Part shown: one piece after another, positions 16,604 to 25,541 of the stretch
Layout: each line of letters begins with the position of its first letter
Numbering within the stretch: the first letter of the stretch is position 1
DNA from: JACVRW01 sp963850205
GTDB taxonomy: Bacteria > Actinomycetota > Thermoleophilia > Solirubrobacterales > Thermoleophilaceae
Length of the DNA stretch: 64,000 nt
Direction of reading: 5' to 3'
Assembly (NCBI GenBank): GCA_963850205.1
Contig: CAWKKJ010000012.1
Span: forward strand, 238,005-302,004
The notes under the pieces: model-generated
What the model was told of the DNA's origin: nothing
Databases searched by the model: none
Seen by the model: only the letters and a program-made list of their open reading frames with translations
Program-made: the position numbers and the translations under genes

Positions 16604-17856
16604 GCGCCCACCTCCGCCCGGATCGCGCCCGGGCCCTCGATTGCCCTGCCCTCGCCCTCGCCCTCGGCGCCCACCAGGATCGCGATCTTGCCCAGGTGCT
16701 GGTTGTCGCGCATCAGCTGGTGGGCCTCGGGCACGCCCTCGAAGCCCAGGGTCCGCCACAGCACCGGCCGGATCTGTCCCGACTCGATCAGCTCGTTGGC
16801 CTTGTTGCACTCGTAGGCGTTGGCGAAGTGCGAGCCGATGATCTGCTTCTGGCGCATCCAGAGATACCGCACGTCGAAGTCGAGGTTGTAGCCCGTGGTC
16901 CCGGCGCAGATCACGACCTTGCCGAACGGCTTCACCACGAACACCGAGGTGGGGAAGGTGGCCTGGCCCACGTGCTCGAACACGACGTCGGGCTTGTCGC
17001 CCAGGATCTCCTTGACCCGCTTGTCGAAGGACCGTGAGACCTTGAAGCGCTCCTTCTCCTCGTCGGGGGTCTCGCCGCCCCGGCGCATCATTCCGGCGAA
17101 CTCGCTGCGGTCGATGTAGTCGACCGCGCCCAGCTGCTTGACCAGCTCGCCCTTCTCCGGCGAGGAGACCACCCCCACGGCGTGGGCCCCGGCGATCTTG
17201 CAGAGCTGGGTGGCGAACACGCCGAGCCCGCCGGCCGCGCCCCAGATGAGCACGCGCTGGCCCGCCTGCAGGTCGCACTGGCTGATCAGCATCCGGTAGG
17301 CCGTGAAGTACACGAGCCCGTACGAGGCGGCCTCGTCCCAGGTGAGGTTCTGGGGCTTGGGCAGCAGCTGCTGGGCCTGGACCTTGGTGAACTGGGCGAA
17401 CGAGCCCCAGGTGGTCTCGTAGCCCCAGATCATCTGCGAGGGGGCGGCCAGCGGGTCGAGCCCGTGGACCTCCTTGTCCTCGTAGGAGGCCATGTTGCAG
17501 TGGATCACGACCTCGTCACCCGGCTTCCAGCGCGTGACCCCTGCCCCGACCTTCCACACGATGCCCGAGGCGTCCGACCCGCCGATGTGGTGGCCCCAGT
17601 CGGGGTGATCGCCGTAGCGCATGACCGACACCGGCTCGCCCAGCGCGGCCCAGACGTTGTTGTAGTTGACCCCTGCCGCCAGCACGCGGACGATCACCTC
17701 GAACGCGCCCGGCTCGGGCACCTCGACCTCCTCGAGCTGGAAGGCGTCGCGCGGCTCGCCTAGGCGCTCCTCGCGAATGACCCAGGCGGCCATCGTCTCC
17801 GGCAGCGTGCCGGGCTCGACATCGAGCTCCGACAGCTTGCTCACGTCAACGGCCAC
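16600..17856 (-). CDS. ccr: Crotonyl-CoA carboxylase/reductase
   Basis: 418-residue medium-chain dehydrogenase/reductase that reductively carboxylates crotonyl-CoA to ethylmalonyl-CoA with NADPH and CO2. The sequence AAGVNYNNVWAALGEPVS, GSDASGIVWKVG, MIWGYETTWGSFAQF, GLVYFTAYRML and WGAAGGLGVFA follows characterised Ccr proteins closely. FEHVGQATFPTSVFVVKPFGK is a Ccr hallmark. The GTG start has a GGAGG Shine-Dalgarno 4-5 bases upstream, one of the clearer SD-led starts here. It supplies the substrate for the mutase at 13-15 kb. Confidence 0.92.
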   Translation of the reverse strand: MAVDVSKLSELDVEPGTLPETMAAWVIREERLGEPRDAFQLEEVEVPEPGAFEVIVRVLAAGVNYNNVWAALGEPVSVMRYGDHPDWGHHIGGSDASGIVWKVGAGVTRWKPGDEVVIHCNMASYEDKEVHGLDPLAAPSQMIWGYETTWGSFAQFTKVQAQQLLPKPQNLTWDEAASYGLVYFTAYRMLISQCDLQAGQRVLIWGAAGGLGVFATQLCKIAGAHAVGVVSSPEKGELVKQLGAVDYIDRSEFAGMMRRGGETPDEEKERFKVSRSFDKRVKEILGDKPDVVFEHVGQATFPTSVFVVKPFGKVVICAGTTGYNLDFDVRYLWMRQKQIIGSHFANAYECNKANELIESGQIRPVLWRTLGFEGVPEAHQLMRDNQHLGKIAILVGAEGEGEGRAIEGPGAIRAEVGA

Positions 17857-17907
17857 GCATCCTCCAGGGGTTCGGTGCCACGGCGGCTGATGCTACCGGC
17901 GGACGCC

Positions 17908-19500
17908 TCAGGCGGACACCGCTCCGGCCTCGCCCGCGGCGGCCGGCCGCTCGGCCGCATCGGGCTGGATCGAGCGCAGCGGGGCGATGCAGACCAGGGC
18001 GATGACGGCACCGACCGCCGCCACGCCTGCCGACAGCCACATGCCGCTCGAGAGGGCGTGGATGAAGGCGTCGTCGGCGGCCTGCTGCACCTGCTGGGCC
18101 ACCGCGGGGTCGAGGCTGCGCAGCACGCCGGCGGCGCTCGACGAGCCCAGGTTGTCGACCAGCGCCTCGCGCTGGGCCGCGCTCACCGGCAGGCCGGCCA
18201 CGGAGTCATCGAGGCTGTTGCGACCGAGGTACTGGAACAGCGCGCCGAAGAGGGCGACGCCGAAGGTACCGCCGACCATGCGGCTCATCGAAAGGATCCC
18301 CGACGCCACGCCCGCCTTCTGCGACACCACCGCATTCATCGCGGCCGTGGACATCGGCGACATCACCAGCGCAATGCCGATGCCCATGATCACGAACGAG
18401 GGAAGCAGCAGCCCGTAGCCCGTGCCCACGTCGATCTGGGTCTGGATCAGCAGCGCGATGGTGGTGAGCGTCAGGCCGGTGACCATGAGCGGCCGCGGGC
18501 CGACGCGGTCGGTGAGACGCCCGGCGATCGGCGCGATCACCACGATCATGAGCGTGGTGGGGAGGAAGCGCACGCCGGCCTCGACGGGCGAGTAGCCCAG
18601 CATGTTCTGCATGTAGAGGGCGACGAAGAAGAAGATGGCCAGCATCGCGAACGTGACAATGAAGGCCACGGCGTTGGCCCCCAGGAAGGTCCGGGAACGG
18701 AAGAGGCTGAACTCGACCATCGGTTCGCGCACTCGGGGCTCGAGCAGGGCGAAGCCCACCAGGCCGGCTGCCGCGGCCACCAGCAGGGCCACGATCTCGG
18801 GCGAGCCCCAGCCCCAGGCGTTGCCCTCGACCAGCGCGAGCACCAGGGCGGCGAGACCGACCGACAGCGCCGCGATCCCGGGCCAGTCGATGGAATGCCG
18901 CGTGGTCTCGTCGCGCGACTCGCGGGTGGCGAAGAGGGTGACGGCCACCGCACCGGCCGCGACCGGGAGGTTGAGGAAGAAGATCGCCCGCCAGGAGACG
19001 TACTCCGCGAGCGCGCCGCCCACCACCGGGCCGATGGCGAGCGCCAGCGCGGAGACGCCGGCCCAGGTGCCAATCGCCTTGCCCCGTTCCTCCGGCGGGA
19101 AGGTGACCGTGATGATCGAGAGGGTCGCGGGCATCATGAACGCCGCGCCCACGCCCTGGATCGCGCGCCCGGCCACCAGCGCCCCCTGGCTCGGCGCCAG
19201 GCCGATGGCCGCGCTCGAGAGGGCGAACACCACGACGCCGAAGAGGAACATCCGCCGGCGACCGAAGATGTCGCCCAGGCGCCCGCCGGTCACCAGCAGG
19301 ACCGCGAAGGTGAGCGTGTAGGCGTTGACCGTCCACTCGAGGCCCGACAGCGACGCGCCCAGGTCGTCCTGGATCGACGGCAGCGCCACGTTCACGACCG
19401 TGTTGTCGAGCATGATCATGAAGAGGGCGAAGCACATCGCCCCGAGCGTCCACCAGCGGCGGTTGTCCTCGTTGAGCCGGATGCTGGTCAATTCAGCCAC
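17908..19500 (-). CDS. DHA2-family MFS multidrug exporter
   Basis: About 530 residues with around 14 hydrophobic helices, the EmrB/QacA topology. Motif A-like GGRLGDIFGRRRMFL sits after TM2, TM1 carries the family LDNTVVNVALPSI, and motif C-like GPVVGGALAEYVSWRAIFFLNLP follows TM5. Proton-driven export of a hydrophobic drug or metabolite is expected. The GTG at 19500 (VAELTSIRL) is preferred to an upstream ATG at 19563, which would overlap the divergent SBP-VWA gene. No adjacent TetR regulator. Confidence 0.88.
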   Translation of the reverse strand: MAELTSIRLNEDNRRWWTLGAMCFALFMIMLDNTVVNVALPSIQDDLGASLSGLEWTVNAYTLTFAVLLVTGGRLGDIFGRRRMFLFGVVVFALSSAAIGLAPSQGALVAGRAIQGVGAAFMMPATLSIITVTFPPEERGKAIGTWAGVSALALAIGPVVGGALAEYVSWRAIFFLNLPVAAGAVAVTLFATRESRDETTRHSIDWPGIAALSVGLAALVLALVEGNAWGWGSPEIVALLVAAAAGLVGFALLEPRVREPMVEFSLFRSRTFLGANAVAFIVTFAMLAIFFFVALYMQNMLGYSPVEAGVRFLPTTLMIVVIAPIAGRLTDRVGPRPLMVTGLTLTTIALLIQTQIDVGTGYGLLLPSFVIMGIGIALVMSPMSTAAMNAVVSQKAGVASGILSMSRMVGGTFGVALFGALFQYLGRNSLDDSVAGLPVSAAQREALVDNLGSSSAAGVLRSLDPAVAQQVQQAADDAFIHALSSGMWLSAGVAAVGAVIALVCIAPLRSIQPDAAERPAAAGEAGAVSA

Positions 19501-19522
19501 GAGCAGCGACGATACTCGGAAG

Positions 19523-19528
19523 TAGGGT
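19523..19528 (+). promoter_or_regulatory. -10 box (TAGGGT) of the SBP-VWA operon
   Basis: TAGGGT ends 9 bases before the ATG at 19538. Confidence 0.45.
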
Positions 19529-19537
19529 GACCCCAAG

Positions 19538-21232
19538 ATGAAGCGCGGCCAACTCCTGATCATCGTCCTGGCCGTCGTCGCCGTGGCCGCTGTGGCCGTT
19601 GTCTCGACGGGAGGTGACGGCGGAAACGGCGAGGGGGAAGGCGCGGACGAGGGGCCCGCGGCGCCCGCCGGCTCAGTCCGGATCCCGTTCGCCTACTCGC
19701 CCGAGAAGGAGAAGCTCCTGGCCCCGCTGATCCGGCGCTTCAACGAGCAGCGCGACGAGGTTGGCGGTAAGCCGATCTTCGTGGAGGGCGAGGTGATGTC
19801 GAGCGGAGAGGCCGAGACCAAGATCGCCGCCGGCGACCTGCAGCCGGTGGTCTGGTCCCCCGCCTCGTCGCTGTGGGGACGCCTGCTCAACTTCGAGGCC
19901 GATCAGCAGCTCGCGCCCGAGGAGAGCCCCTCGATCGTGCGGACGCCGCTGGTGATCGCCATGTGGGAGCCGTTCGCGCGGGCGCTCGGCTGGCCGAAGG
20001 AGAAGATCGGCTTCGAGCAGATCATCCGCCTGGCGCGCTCGAACCAGGGCTTCGCGGCGTACGGGCGCCCCGAGCTCGGCCGCTTCAAGCTGGTCCACAC
20101 CAATCCCGATTTCTCCACCTCGGGCCTCGAGGCGGTCGTGGCCGAGTACTACGCGGCGACCGGCAAAAAGGAGGGCTTGACCGAGCAGGACGTCGAGGGA
20201 TCGGCGGCGCGCCGGATCGTGCGCGACATCGAGCGCTCGATCGTCCACTACGGGGACACCACCCTGTTCATCGCCGATCAGCTGCGCAAGGAGGGCCCGG
20301 GTTACGCCTCGGCCGTGGCCATGGAGGAGGTCACCCTGCTCGAGTTCAACCGCAACCGCGGCCCTCAGCCCAGGCTGATCGCGCTCTATCCCCCCGAGGG
20401 CACCTTCTACTCCGACAACCCGTTCATCGTGCTCGACGGCCCGTGGGTGAGCGCCGCGCAGCGTCAGGGCGCCGAGCGCTTCGGCGAGTTCCTCGCCGCC
20501 GAGATCACCCCCGAGCTGGCCGCCCGCTCCGGCTTCCGCCCGGCGGACCTGGAGACCGAGCCGGTGGCGCCCGTATCGAAGGAGAACGGCGTGGATCCGG
20601 CTCAGCCCGAGCGGGTTCTCGGCCTGCCCGAGCCGCGGACGCTCGACCGCATCCGGCGCGCCTGGCGTGAGGACCGCAAGCCCGCCAACGTGCTGCTCGT
20701 GGTGGACACGTCGGGCTCGATGGCGGACGAGAACCGCCTCGTTCAAGCCAAGAAGGGCCTCGAGAGCTTCTTCCGGGAGGTCGGCAAGCAGGACAGCGTG
20801 GGGCTCACGATCTTCTCCGACCAGATCCAGCCGCTGATCGGCGTGGAGCCGTTCGGTCAGAACGAGCCCCGGCTGCGGCAGACCGTCTCGAATCTCATCG
20901 CCGACGGGGGCACCGCCGTCTACGACGCGACGATCGATGGTTTCGACACCGTGAGGGCCGACGCGACGGCGGAGCGCATCAACGCGGTGGTGGTGCTCAC
21001 CGATGGCGAGGACACCGATTCGGCGGCGGACGCAGAGGAGGCGGTGGAGGCCGTGCGGGCCCAGGGCGACTCCGACAACCAGGTGCGCGTGTTCACGATC
21101 GCCTATAGCGCAGGCGCGGCGGGAGCGGCCGAGGCCCTGGCGGCGATCTCGGAGGCCTCGGGCGGTCAGGCCTACGAGGGCGACACCGAGGACATCGAGT
21201 CGGTCTACCGGAGCATCTCGAGCTTCTTCTGA
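19538..21232 (+). CDS. Extracellular solute-binding domain fused to a von Willebrand factor A domain
   Basis: 564 residues. An N-terminal membrane anchor (LLIIVLAVVAVAAVAVV) precedes a Gly/Glu-rich linker, then a type-2 periplasmic-binding-protein (SBP_bac_11-like) domain of about residues 48-365. A VWA domain of about 385-564 has an intact MIDAS start DTSGSMADE, a threonine in GGTAVYDAT and VVVLTDGEDTD. The protein is anchored outside the cytoplasm with ligand- and divalent-metal-binding modules. First gene of a tightly overlapping operon (TGATG with the next ORF). Ligand and partner unknown. Confidence 0.85.
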   Translation: MKRGQLLIIVLAVVAVAAVAVVSTGGDGGNGEGEGADEGPAAPAGSVRIPFAYSPEKEKLLAPLIRRFNEQRDEVGGKPIFVEGEVMSSGEAETKIAAGDLQPVVWSPASSLWGRLLNFEADQQLAPEESPSIVRTPLVIAMWEPFARALGWPKEKIGFEQIIRLARSNQGFAAYGRPELGRFKLVHTNPDFSTSGLEAVVAEYYAATGKKEGLTEQDVEGSAARRIVRDIERSIVHYGDTTLFIADQLRKEGPGYASAVAMEEVTLLEFNRNRGPQPRLIALYPPEGTFYSDNPFIVLDGPWVSAAQRQGAERFGEFLAAEITPELAARSGFRPADLETEPVAPVSKENGVDPAQPERVLGLPEPRTLDRIRRAWREDRKPANVLLVVDTSGSMADENRLVQAKKGLESFFREVGKQDSVGLTIFSDQIQPLIGVEPFGQNEPRLRQTVSNLIADGGTAVYDATIDGFDTVRADATAERINAVVVLTDGEDTDSAADAEEAVEAVRAQGDSDNQVRVFTIAYSAGAAGAAEALAAISEASGGQAYEGDTEDIESVYRSISSFF

Positions 21233-21999
21233 TGGCCGAGGATCTGCGCCCGTACAGCAGGTCCGAGTTCAACCGGGCGCTGGTGCTCAACGCGCTGGCC
21301 AGCCCGTTCAACGTGATCCTGCTGGCGGCGATGCTGATCGCGGGGCTCGTTCTCGACCTGCTGCTGCCCCTGCTCGTGGTTGGGCTCGTGGTGTACGGCA
21401 TCGCTGCCGCGCGCACCTACTTCGACGAGGACGAGGCCGACAAGGTGCTCGAGCGCGAGCGGGAGAAGCGCCGCGCGACGCTCGAGGCCGGCCGCCTGGA
21501 TCCGGGCGTACTGGCCGAGCCGATCGCCCGGCTGCTGAATGAGGGCCGCCGTCGCGAGGCGCGCATCCGCGACGCGATCGCCCGGGCCGAGCTGCCGTAC
21601 GAGGAGGTCTCCGCGGAGGTCGATCGCTTCATCCGCGCGATGGAGGACGGCGCCCGCCGGGCTCAGCTCCTCTACGAGGCCCTGTCCGAGAGCCCGCCCG
21701 GCCCCGTGGAGCAGCGGCTGGCCCAGGTCCGAGACGACGCGTCGAAGGCCGAGCTGACGGTCGCCCTCGAGAGCCAGCTGGCGGTGCTGCGGCGGATGCA
21801 GGGTCAGCTTCAGCGCTTCTACGACGAGATGGAGCGGGTCCTGGTTGAGCTCGACACCGTGCGCGGGAACCTGGTGTCGGTGTCCGCTTCGTCGGAGGCC
21901 GCGAACCAGCAGCGCCTGGCGGGCGACGTGCGGGCGCTGCGGGAGGAGGTCGGTGCGGTGGCCGCCGGGATGAGCGAGGCCTACGAGGGCCAGAGCTGA
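21232..21999 (+). CDS. Membrane-anchored coiled-coil protein
   Basis: 255 residues, no family recognised. Two adjacent hydrophobic helices (about 24-60) are followed by a long charged helical region (65-255) rich in Glu/Arg heptad-like patterns (KVLEREREKRRATLEAG, QRFYDEMERVLVELDTVRG). The soluble part is likely cytoplasmic and oligomeric. The start overlaps the stop of the SBP-VWA gene and its stop overlaps the next start, so all three are co-translated. It may be the inner-face partner of the VWA protein (inference). Confidence 0.75.
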   Translation: MAEDLRPYSRSEFNRALVLNALASPFNVILLAAMLIAGLVLDLLLPLLVVGLVVYGIAAARTYFDEDEADKVLEREREKRRATLEAGRLDPGVLAEPIARLLNEGRRREARIRDAIARAELPYEEVSAEVDRFIRAMEDGARRAQLLYEALSESPPGPVEQRLAQVRDDASKAELTVALESQLAVLRRMQGQLQRFYDEMERVLVELDTVRGNLVSVSASSEAANQQRLAGDVRALREEVGAVAAGMSEAYEGQS

Positions 22000-22730
22000 T
22001 GACCGCCACGCTGTTCGGTGTCCCGGCCTCTCACCCGTCGCTCGCGGCAGAGCTGATGCTGCGGCACAAGAGGGTCGACCACCGGCGGATCGACTTCGTC
22101 GCCGGGGCGCACCGGCTCGCGCTGCGGGCGCTCGGCTTCCCGGGGGTGACCGTCCCGGCGCTGTGGCTCGAGGGGGCGCGGCTCCAGGGAACGCGGCGGA
22201 TCGGCCTGGCGCTCGACGCGCTGCATCCCGAGCCGCCGCTGGTGCCCCGCGAGCCCGAGCTTCGCGAGGCGGTGCTCGCTGCCGAGGCCTGGGGCGACGA
22301 GGTGCTCCAGCCGGTTCCGCGCCGGCTCGTTTGGGCTTCGCTGAAGCGCGAGCGCTCCACCCTTCCCACCTACCTCGAGGACGCCCGCCTGGGCGTGCCG
22401 CCGGCGCTGGCCGCCCGCGTGGCCACGCCCGTGGTCTTCCTGGCCGCGCGGCTCAACCGGGCCACCGACCGGGCGGTGCGGCGCGATCTCACCGCCCTGC
22501 CCGGCCTGGTCGACCGCGTGGACGATTTGATCGCCGAGGGTGTGATCGGGCGTCCCGAGCGCAACCTGGCCGACTACCAGATCGCCACCAGCGTGGCCCT
22601 GCTGCTGGGGATGGCCGACGTGCGCCCGCTCATCGAGGGCCGCCCCGCGGCCGCCCATGCGCGCGCGGTGGTCGTCCGCTACCCGGGGCGCCTGCCCCGC
22701 GCGCTTCCCGCCGCCTGGCTTCCTGCCTGA
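21999..22730 (+). CDS. Glutathione S-transferase-like protein
   Basis: 243 residues. The N-terminal 75 residues form a thioredoxin-like beta-alpha-beta unit (TATLFGVPASHPSLAAELML, then VTVPALWLEG with the cis-Pro before an LQGTRRI turn), followed by an all-helical C-terminal domain as in GSTs. Actinobacteria usually lack glutathione, so the thiol partner may be mycothiol or none. Start overlaps the previous stop (TGATG). Third gene of the SBP-VWA operon. Confidence 0.7.
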   Translation: MTATLFGVPASHPSLAAELMLRHKRVDHRRIDFVAGAHRLALRALGFPGVTVPALWLEGARLQGTRRIGLALDALHPEPPLVPREPELREAVLAAEAWGDEVLQPVPRRLVWASLKRERSTLPTYLEDARLGVPPALAARVATPVVFLAARLNRATDRAVRRDLTALPGLVDRVDDLIAEGVIGRPERNLADYQIATSVALLLGMADVRPLIEGRPAAAHARAVVVRYPGRLPRALPAAWLPA

Positions 22731-22796
22731 GAGGCCAAACGCGACGCGGGTCCTGCGTTCCGTCAGGTCGCACCCCTACCGTGCGACTGAACCCTC

Positions 22797-24116
22797 ATGG
22801 AAGCTGCAACCCCCCTCAGGCACCCGCACGTCAGGATCGCCGGTGACCGGCTGGCCATCGACGGGCTCGTCGTGGACGACGACTGCGCCGTCCGGGTGGT
22901 GCGCGACCGCGAGCAGGCGGGTGAGGACCCCGCGAAGACCGTGCGCGACGCGGTGGAGATCGGCGCCCGGGTGCTGGACCGCGAACAGGCCGCGGCCAAC
23001 GCCGAATACGTGAAGACCGAGTTCGAGCGCGCCGCGGGCGAGCTCAACGTCCAGTTCTCCGACCGGGCCCGGCAGGTGGCCGAGTACTTCAACGAGCGGG
23101 TCGAGGAGGTCTTCGGGCCGGAGAACGGGCACCTGGCCAAGGAGCTCGACAAGCTCTTCTCCGACGGCAGCTCGGCCTCGGTTCAGAACCGGGTGCGCGA
23201 GCTGATGACCGAGTCGGCGGCCCGGTCCCGCGAGGACCTGATGCGGCTGTTCTCCTCGGCGGACGGCCAGAACCCGCTTTCCGACTTCAAGGACGGCACC
23301 ATCCGCGCGCTGAAGGTGGCCGAGGAGCGCCAGTACGAGAGCCAGCAGCTCCTGGTGCGCCAGATGGGGGAGCTCGAGAAGCAGCTCCAGGCGCTGCGGC
23401 TGGAGAAGGAGAAGCTGGAGGACGTGGCCGCCGAGCGCGAGCGCGGCACCGCCAAGGGGCGCACCTTCGAGCAGCTGGTGGCCGACACGGTCGACGACCT
23501 GGCTGTCGCGCAGGGCGACGTGGCCGAGGCGGTGGGCGACTTCCGGGAGGCCACGGGCAAGCGGGGCGACGTGGTCGTGGCCGTCGACGGCTGCGCCGGG
23601 CCCGCTCGCGGGCGGCTGGTGTTCGAGGCCAAGGACAGCCGCATGAGCACGCCGGCCGCCCTGAGGGAGCTCGACGAGGCGATGGCCGAGCGCAGCGCGG
23701 ACTTCGCGGTGCTGGTGGTCCCCACCGAGGGCGAGGTGCCGGCCAAGCTCGAGCCCCTGCGCGAGTACAACGGCGACAAGCTGGTCGTCGCGCTCGACCC
23801 CGAGGGCGGCACCCTGCCGCTGGCGCTGGCCTACCGGCTGGCCCGCGCGCGCGTGCTGATGCAGCGCGGCGACGGCGAGGGCATCGACGCCGGCGCGGTG
23901 CGCGACACCGTCGAGCGGGCGATCGCGGCGCTCGGCGAGGAGCGCAAGATCAAGCAGCAGCTCACGGGCGCCAAGACGGGCATCGACCGGGCCTACGACA
24001 TCGTTGGGGCCATGGGCGAGCGCGTCCGCGGACTGCTGGAGGAGATCGACGTGCTGGTGCGCAGCGGCGCCGACGACCGCCCGCGGCAGGCGGAGATCGA
24101 CCAGCTGGAGCTCTGA
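22797..24116 (+). CDS. Coiled-coil protein with PD-(D/E)XK nuclease-like domain
   Basis: 439 residues. Residues about 60-220 are helical and charged, including a clear coiled coil (QLLVRQMGELEKQLQALRLEKEK). A compact alpha/beta domain follows with Glu225 in GRTFEQLV, Asp258 in KRGDVVV and Glu277-Ala-Lys279 in VFEAKDS. This Asp-x18-Glu-x-Lys layout is the PD-(D/E)XK signature and resembles RmuC and DUF2130 proteins, which also join coiled coils to such a domain. A helical C-terminal segment ends the protein. Cytoplasmic and possibly DNA-processing; family membership is inferred from motifs only. Confidence 0.7.
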   Translation: MEAATPLRHPHVRIAGDRLAIDGLVVDDDCAVRVVRDREQAGEDPAKTVRDAVEIGARVLDREQAAANAEYVKTEFERAAGELNVQFSDRARQVAEYFNERVEEVFGPENGHLAKELDKLFSDGSSASVQNRVRELMTESAARSREDLMRLFSSADGQNPLSDFKDGTIRALKVAEERQYESQQLLVRQMGELEKQLQALRLEKEKLEDVAAERERGTAKGRTFEQLVADTVDDLAVAQGDVAEAVGDFREATGKRGDVVVAVDGCAGPARGRLVFEAKDSRMSTPAALRELDEAMAERSADFAVLVVPTEGEVPAKLEPLREYNGDKLVVALDPEGGTLPLALAYRLARARVLMQRGDGEGIDAGAVRDTVERAIAALGEERKIKQQLTGAKTGIDRAYDIVGAMGERVRGLLEEIDVLVRSGADDRPRQAEIDQLEL

Positions 24117-24119
24117 GCT

Positions 24120-24533
24120 TTAGGGAAGCAGCAGGTCGCCGCTCGAGCTGCGGCGCTCCCTGCCGATCCGCAGCACGGCCGGACGGATCTCCTCGGGCAC
24201 CGCCACCGCGGAGCCCGCGCTCACCTCGTAGATCCCGGGGTCGAGCGAGCTGCGGATCGTGGCCGTGTCGAGCGGTGCCACGGGACCGACCTCCGTCCGC
24301 TGGGTCTCGCCCTCGAGGATGATCGTCTGGCGCCCGCGGGTCTGGTTGGAGATCGTGATCCGCACCGGGCCGGCGCCGACCCGGGCCGGCGAGACGGTGA
24401 CCGCCTCGTCCTGGACGACCCCGGTCAGCTCGATCGGGATCGGCGGCCGCGGCTCGTTGGCGAAGTCCTCGTCGCCGCAGCCGGCGATCAGCGCCGCCGC
24501 GATCCCGGCCGTGACGACGACTCGTGCCCTCAT
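24120..24533 (-). CDS. Putative lipoprotein
   Basis: 137 residues. A signal peptide ends in the lipobox LIAGC (Cys about 19), predicting a diacylglyceryl-anchored extracytoplasmic protein. The mature part is a beta-rich, Ig/cupredoxin-like module (VTVSPARVGAGPVRITISNQT, LDPGIYEVSAG) but has no copper-ligand cysteine or histidine. Its start follows TAGATT by 9 bases. Function unknown. Confidence 0.7.
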   Translation of the reverse strand: MRARVVVTAGIAAALIAGCGDEDFANEPRPPIPIELTGVVQDEAVTVSPARVGAGPVRITISNQTRGRQTIILEGETQRTEVGPVAPLDTATIRSSLDPGIYEVSAGSAVAVPEEIRPAVLRIGRERRSSSGDLLLP

Positions 24534-24542
24534 CCCGGGCCG

Positions 24543-24548
24543 AATCTA
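24543..24548 (-). promoter_or_regulatory. -10 box (TAGATT) of the lipoprotein gene
   Basis: TAGATT on the minus strand ends 9 bases before the ATG at 24533. It overlaps the stop codon of the upstream acyltransferase. Confidence 0.4.
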
Positions 24549-25541
24549 ACCGAACCAGACCGACCGGCGGTCCAGGAGCAGCGATTCGAGCTCGGCCTGG
24601 ATGCCGGCCCGGATGTCCTCGGCGAGCCCCTGGACCAGGGCGAGGTCGTCGGCGTCCTCCGGCTGGTAGCCCGAGAGATCGACCGGCGCGAGGAAGCGGA
24701 TCTTGAACTTGGCCGGCAGGTACATCAGGGCGGCAGCCAGGCCCAGGTGGGGAAAGGCATGGTTGACGGGGAAGTAGGCCAGGCCGGTGAGTCGCTGGAG
24801 CAGGGGCACGTGAGCGAAGATCGGCATGGCCTCCTCGGCCCCGACCACCGCCACGGGCACCACGGGAACCCCCGCGCGGATCGCCGTGCGCACGAAGCCG
24901 CCGCGCCCGAATCGCCGCAGCCGGTAGCGCTGCCAGTAGAGCTTGCGCGATCCCTTCTGCCCCTCCGGGAACACCAGGGCCAGCCGCTGCTCGTCGCGGA
25001 GCAGTCGCTGGGCGTTGGCCGGGTGCGCCGGCACCAGGCCGATCTTGTTGGTGAGCAGGCCCACGCCCGGATAGCCCCTGAACCAGTGCTCGCCCAGCAT
25101 GTAAATCGGCCGCGGCGACGGGTGCTCGTGGCGGATCGCCTGCATGATCATCGGCGCATCCGGAGGCAGCGCGCCCGAGTGGTTGGACACGATCAGCGCG
25201 CCGCCCTCCGCGGGAACGTTCTCGACTCCCTCGACCTCCACCCGGAACCAGTAGCGGTAGTAGAAGTCGAGCAGCGGCTGCATCAGGTCGAACACCCGCT
25301 CGGAGCGGCCCCAGTCGTCGATCGTGCGCTCCGGCTCCTCGACGGGCACCAGCTGGCGCAGCTCGCGCAGATCGGGCGCGCGCGGAGCGGCGGGCATGTC
25401 GAGGGCGTCGGGACGGGCGTCGTACGAGGGCTGGGCCGCGGGCGCGTCCTCGGAGCCCGCCTCGAAGACCAGCGGCCCGCCCACCAGCGGGCTGTCGTCG
25501 GACAGGCCGTGCCGGCTGGCGGGACGCCGCGGCTCAGTCAC
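24546..25541 (-). CDS. 1-acyl-glycerol-3-phosphate acyltransferase family protein
   Basis: 331 residues. A PlsC-type acyltransferase domain spans about 100-300. The acceptor motif is a variant NHSGALPPD (NHx-long-D) and the second block is the glycerophosphate-contacting FPEGQKGSRK. The 75-residue N-terminal extension is disordered and Pro/Ala-rich. Membrane-associated phospholipid or lipid-ester synthesis is expected. The GTG start overlaps the ygfZ stop by 8 bp, so the two are one transcription unit. Confidence 0.82.
   Translation of the reverse strand: MTEPRRPASRHGLSDDSPLVGGPLVFEAGSEDAPAAQPSYDARPDALDMPAAPRAPDLRELRQLVPVEEPERTIDDWGRSERVFDLMQPLLDFYYRYWFRVEVEGVENVPAEGGALIVSNHSGALPPDAPMIMQAIRHEHPSPRPIYMLGEHWFRGYPGVGLLTNKIGLVPAHPANAQRLLRDEQRLALVFPEGQKGSRKLYWQRYRLRRFGRGGFVRTAIRAGVPVVPVAVVGAEEAMPIFAHVPLLQRLTGLAYFPVNHAFPHLGLAAALMYLPAKFKIRFLAPVDLSGYQPEDADDLALVQGLAEDIRAGIQAELESLLLDRRSVWFG

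Noticed and set aside
17875..19530. 551-codon plus-strand ORF.
   Set aside because: Antisense to the DHA2 exporter and same composition artefact.
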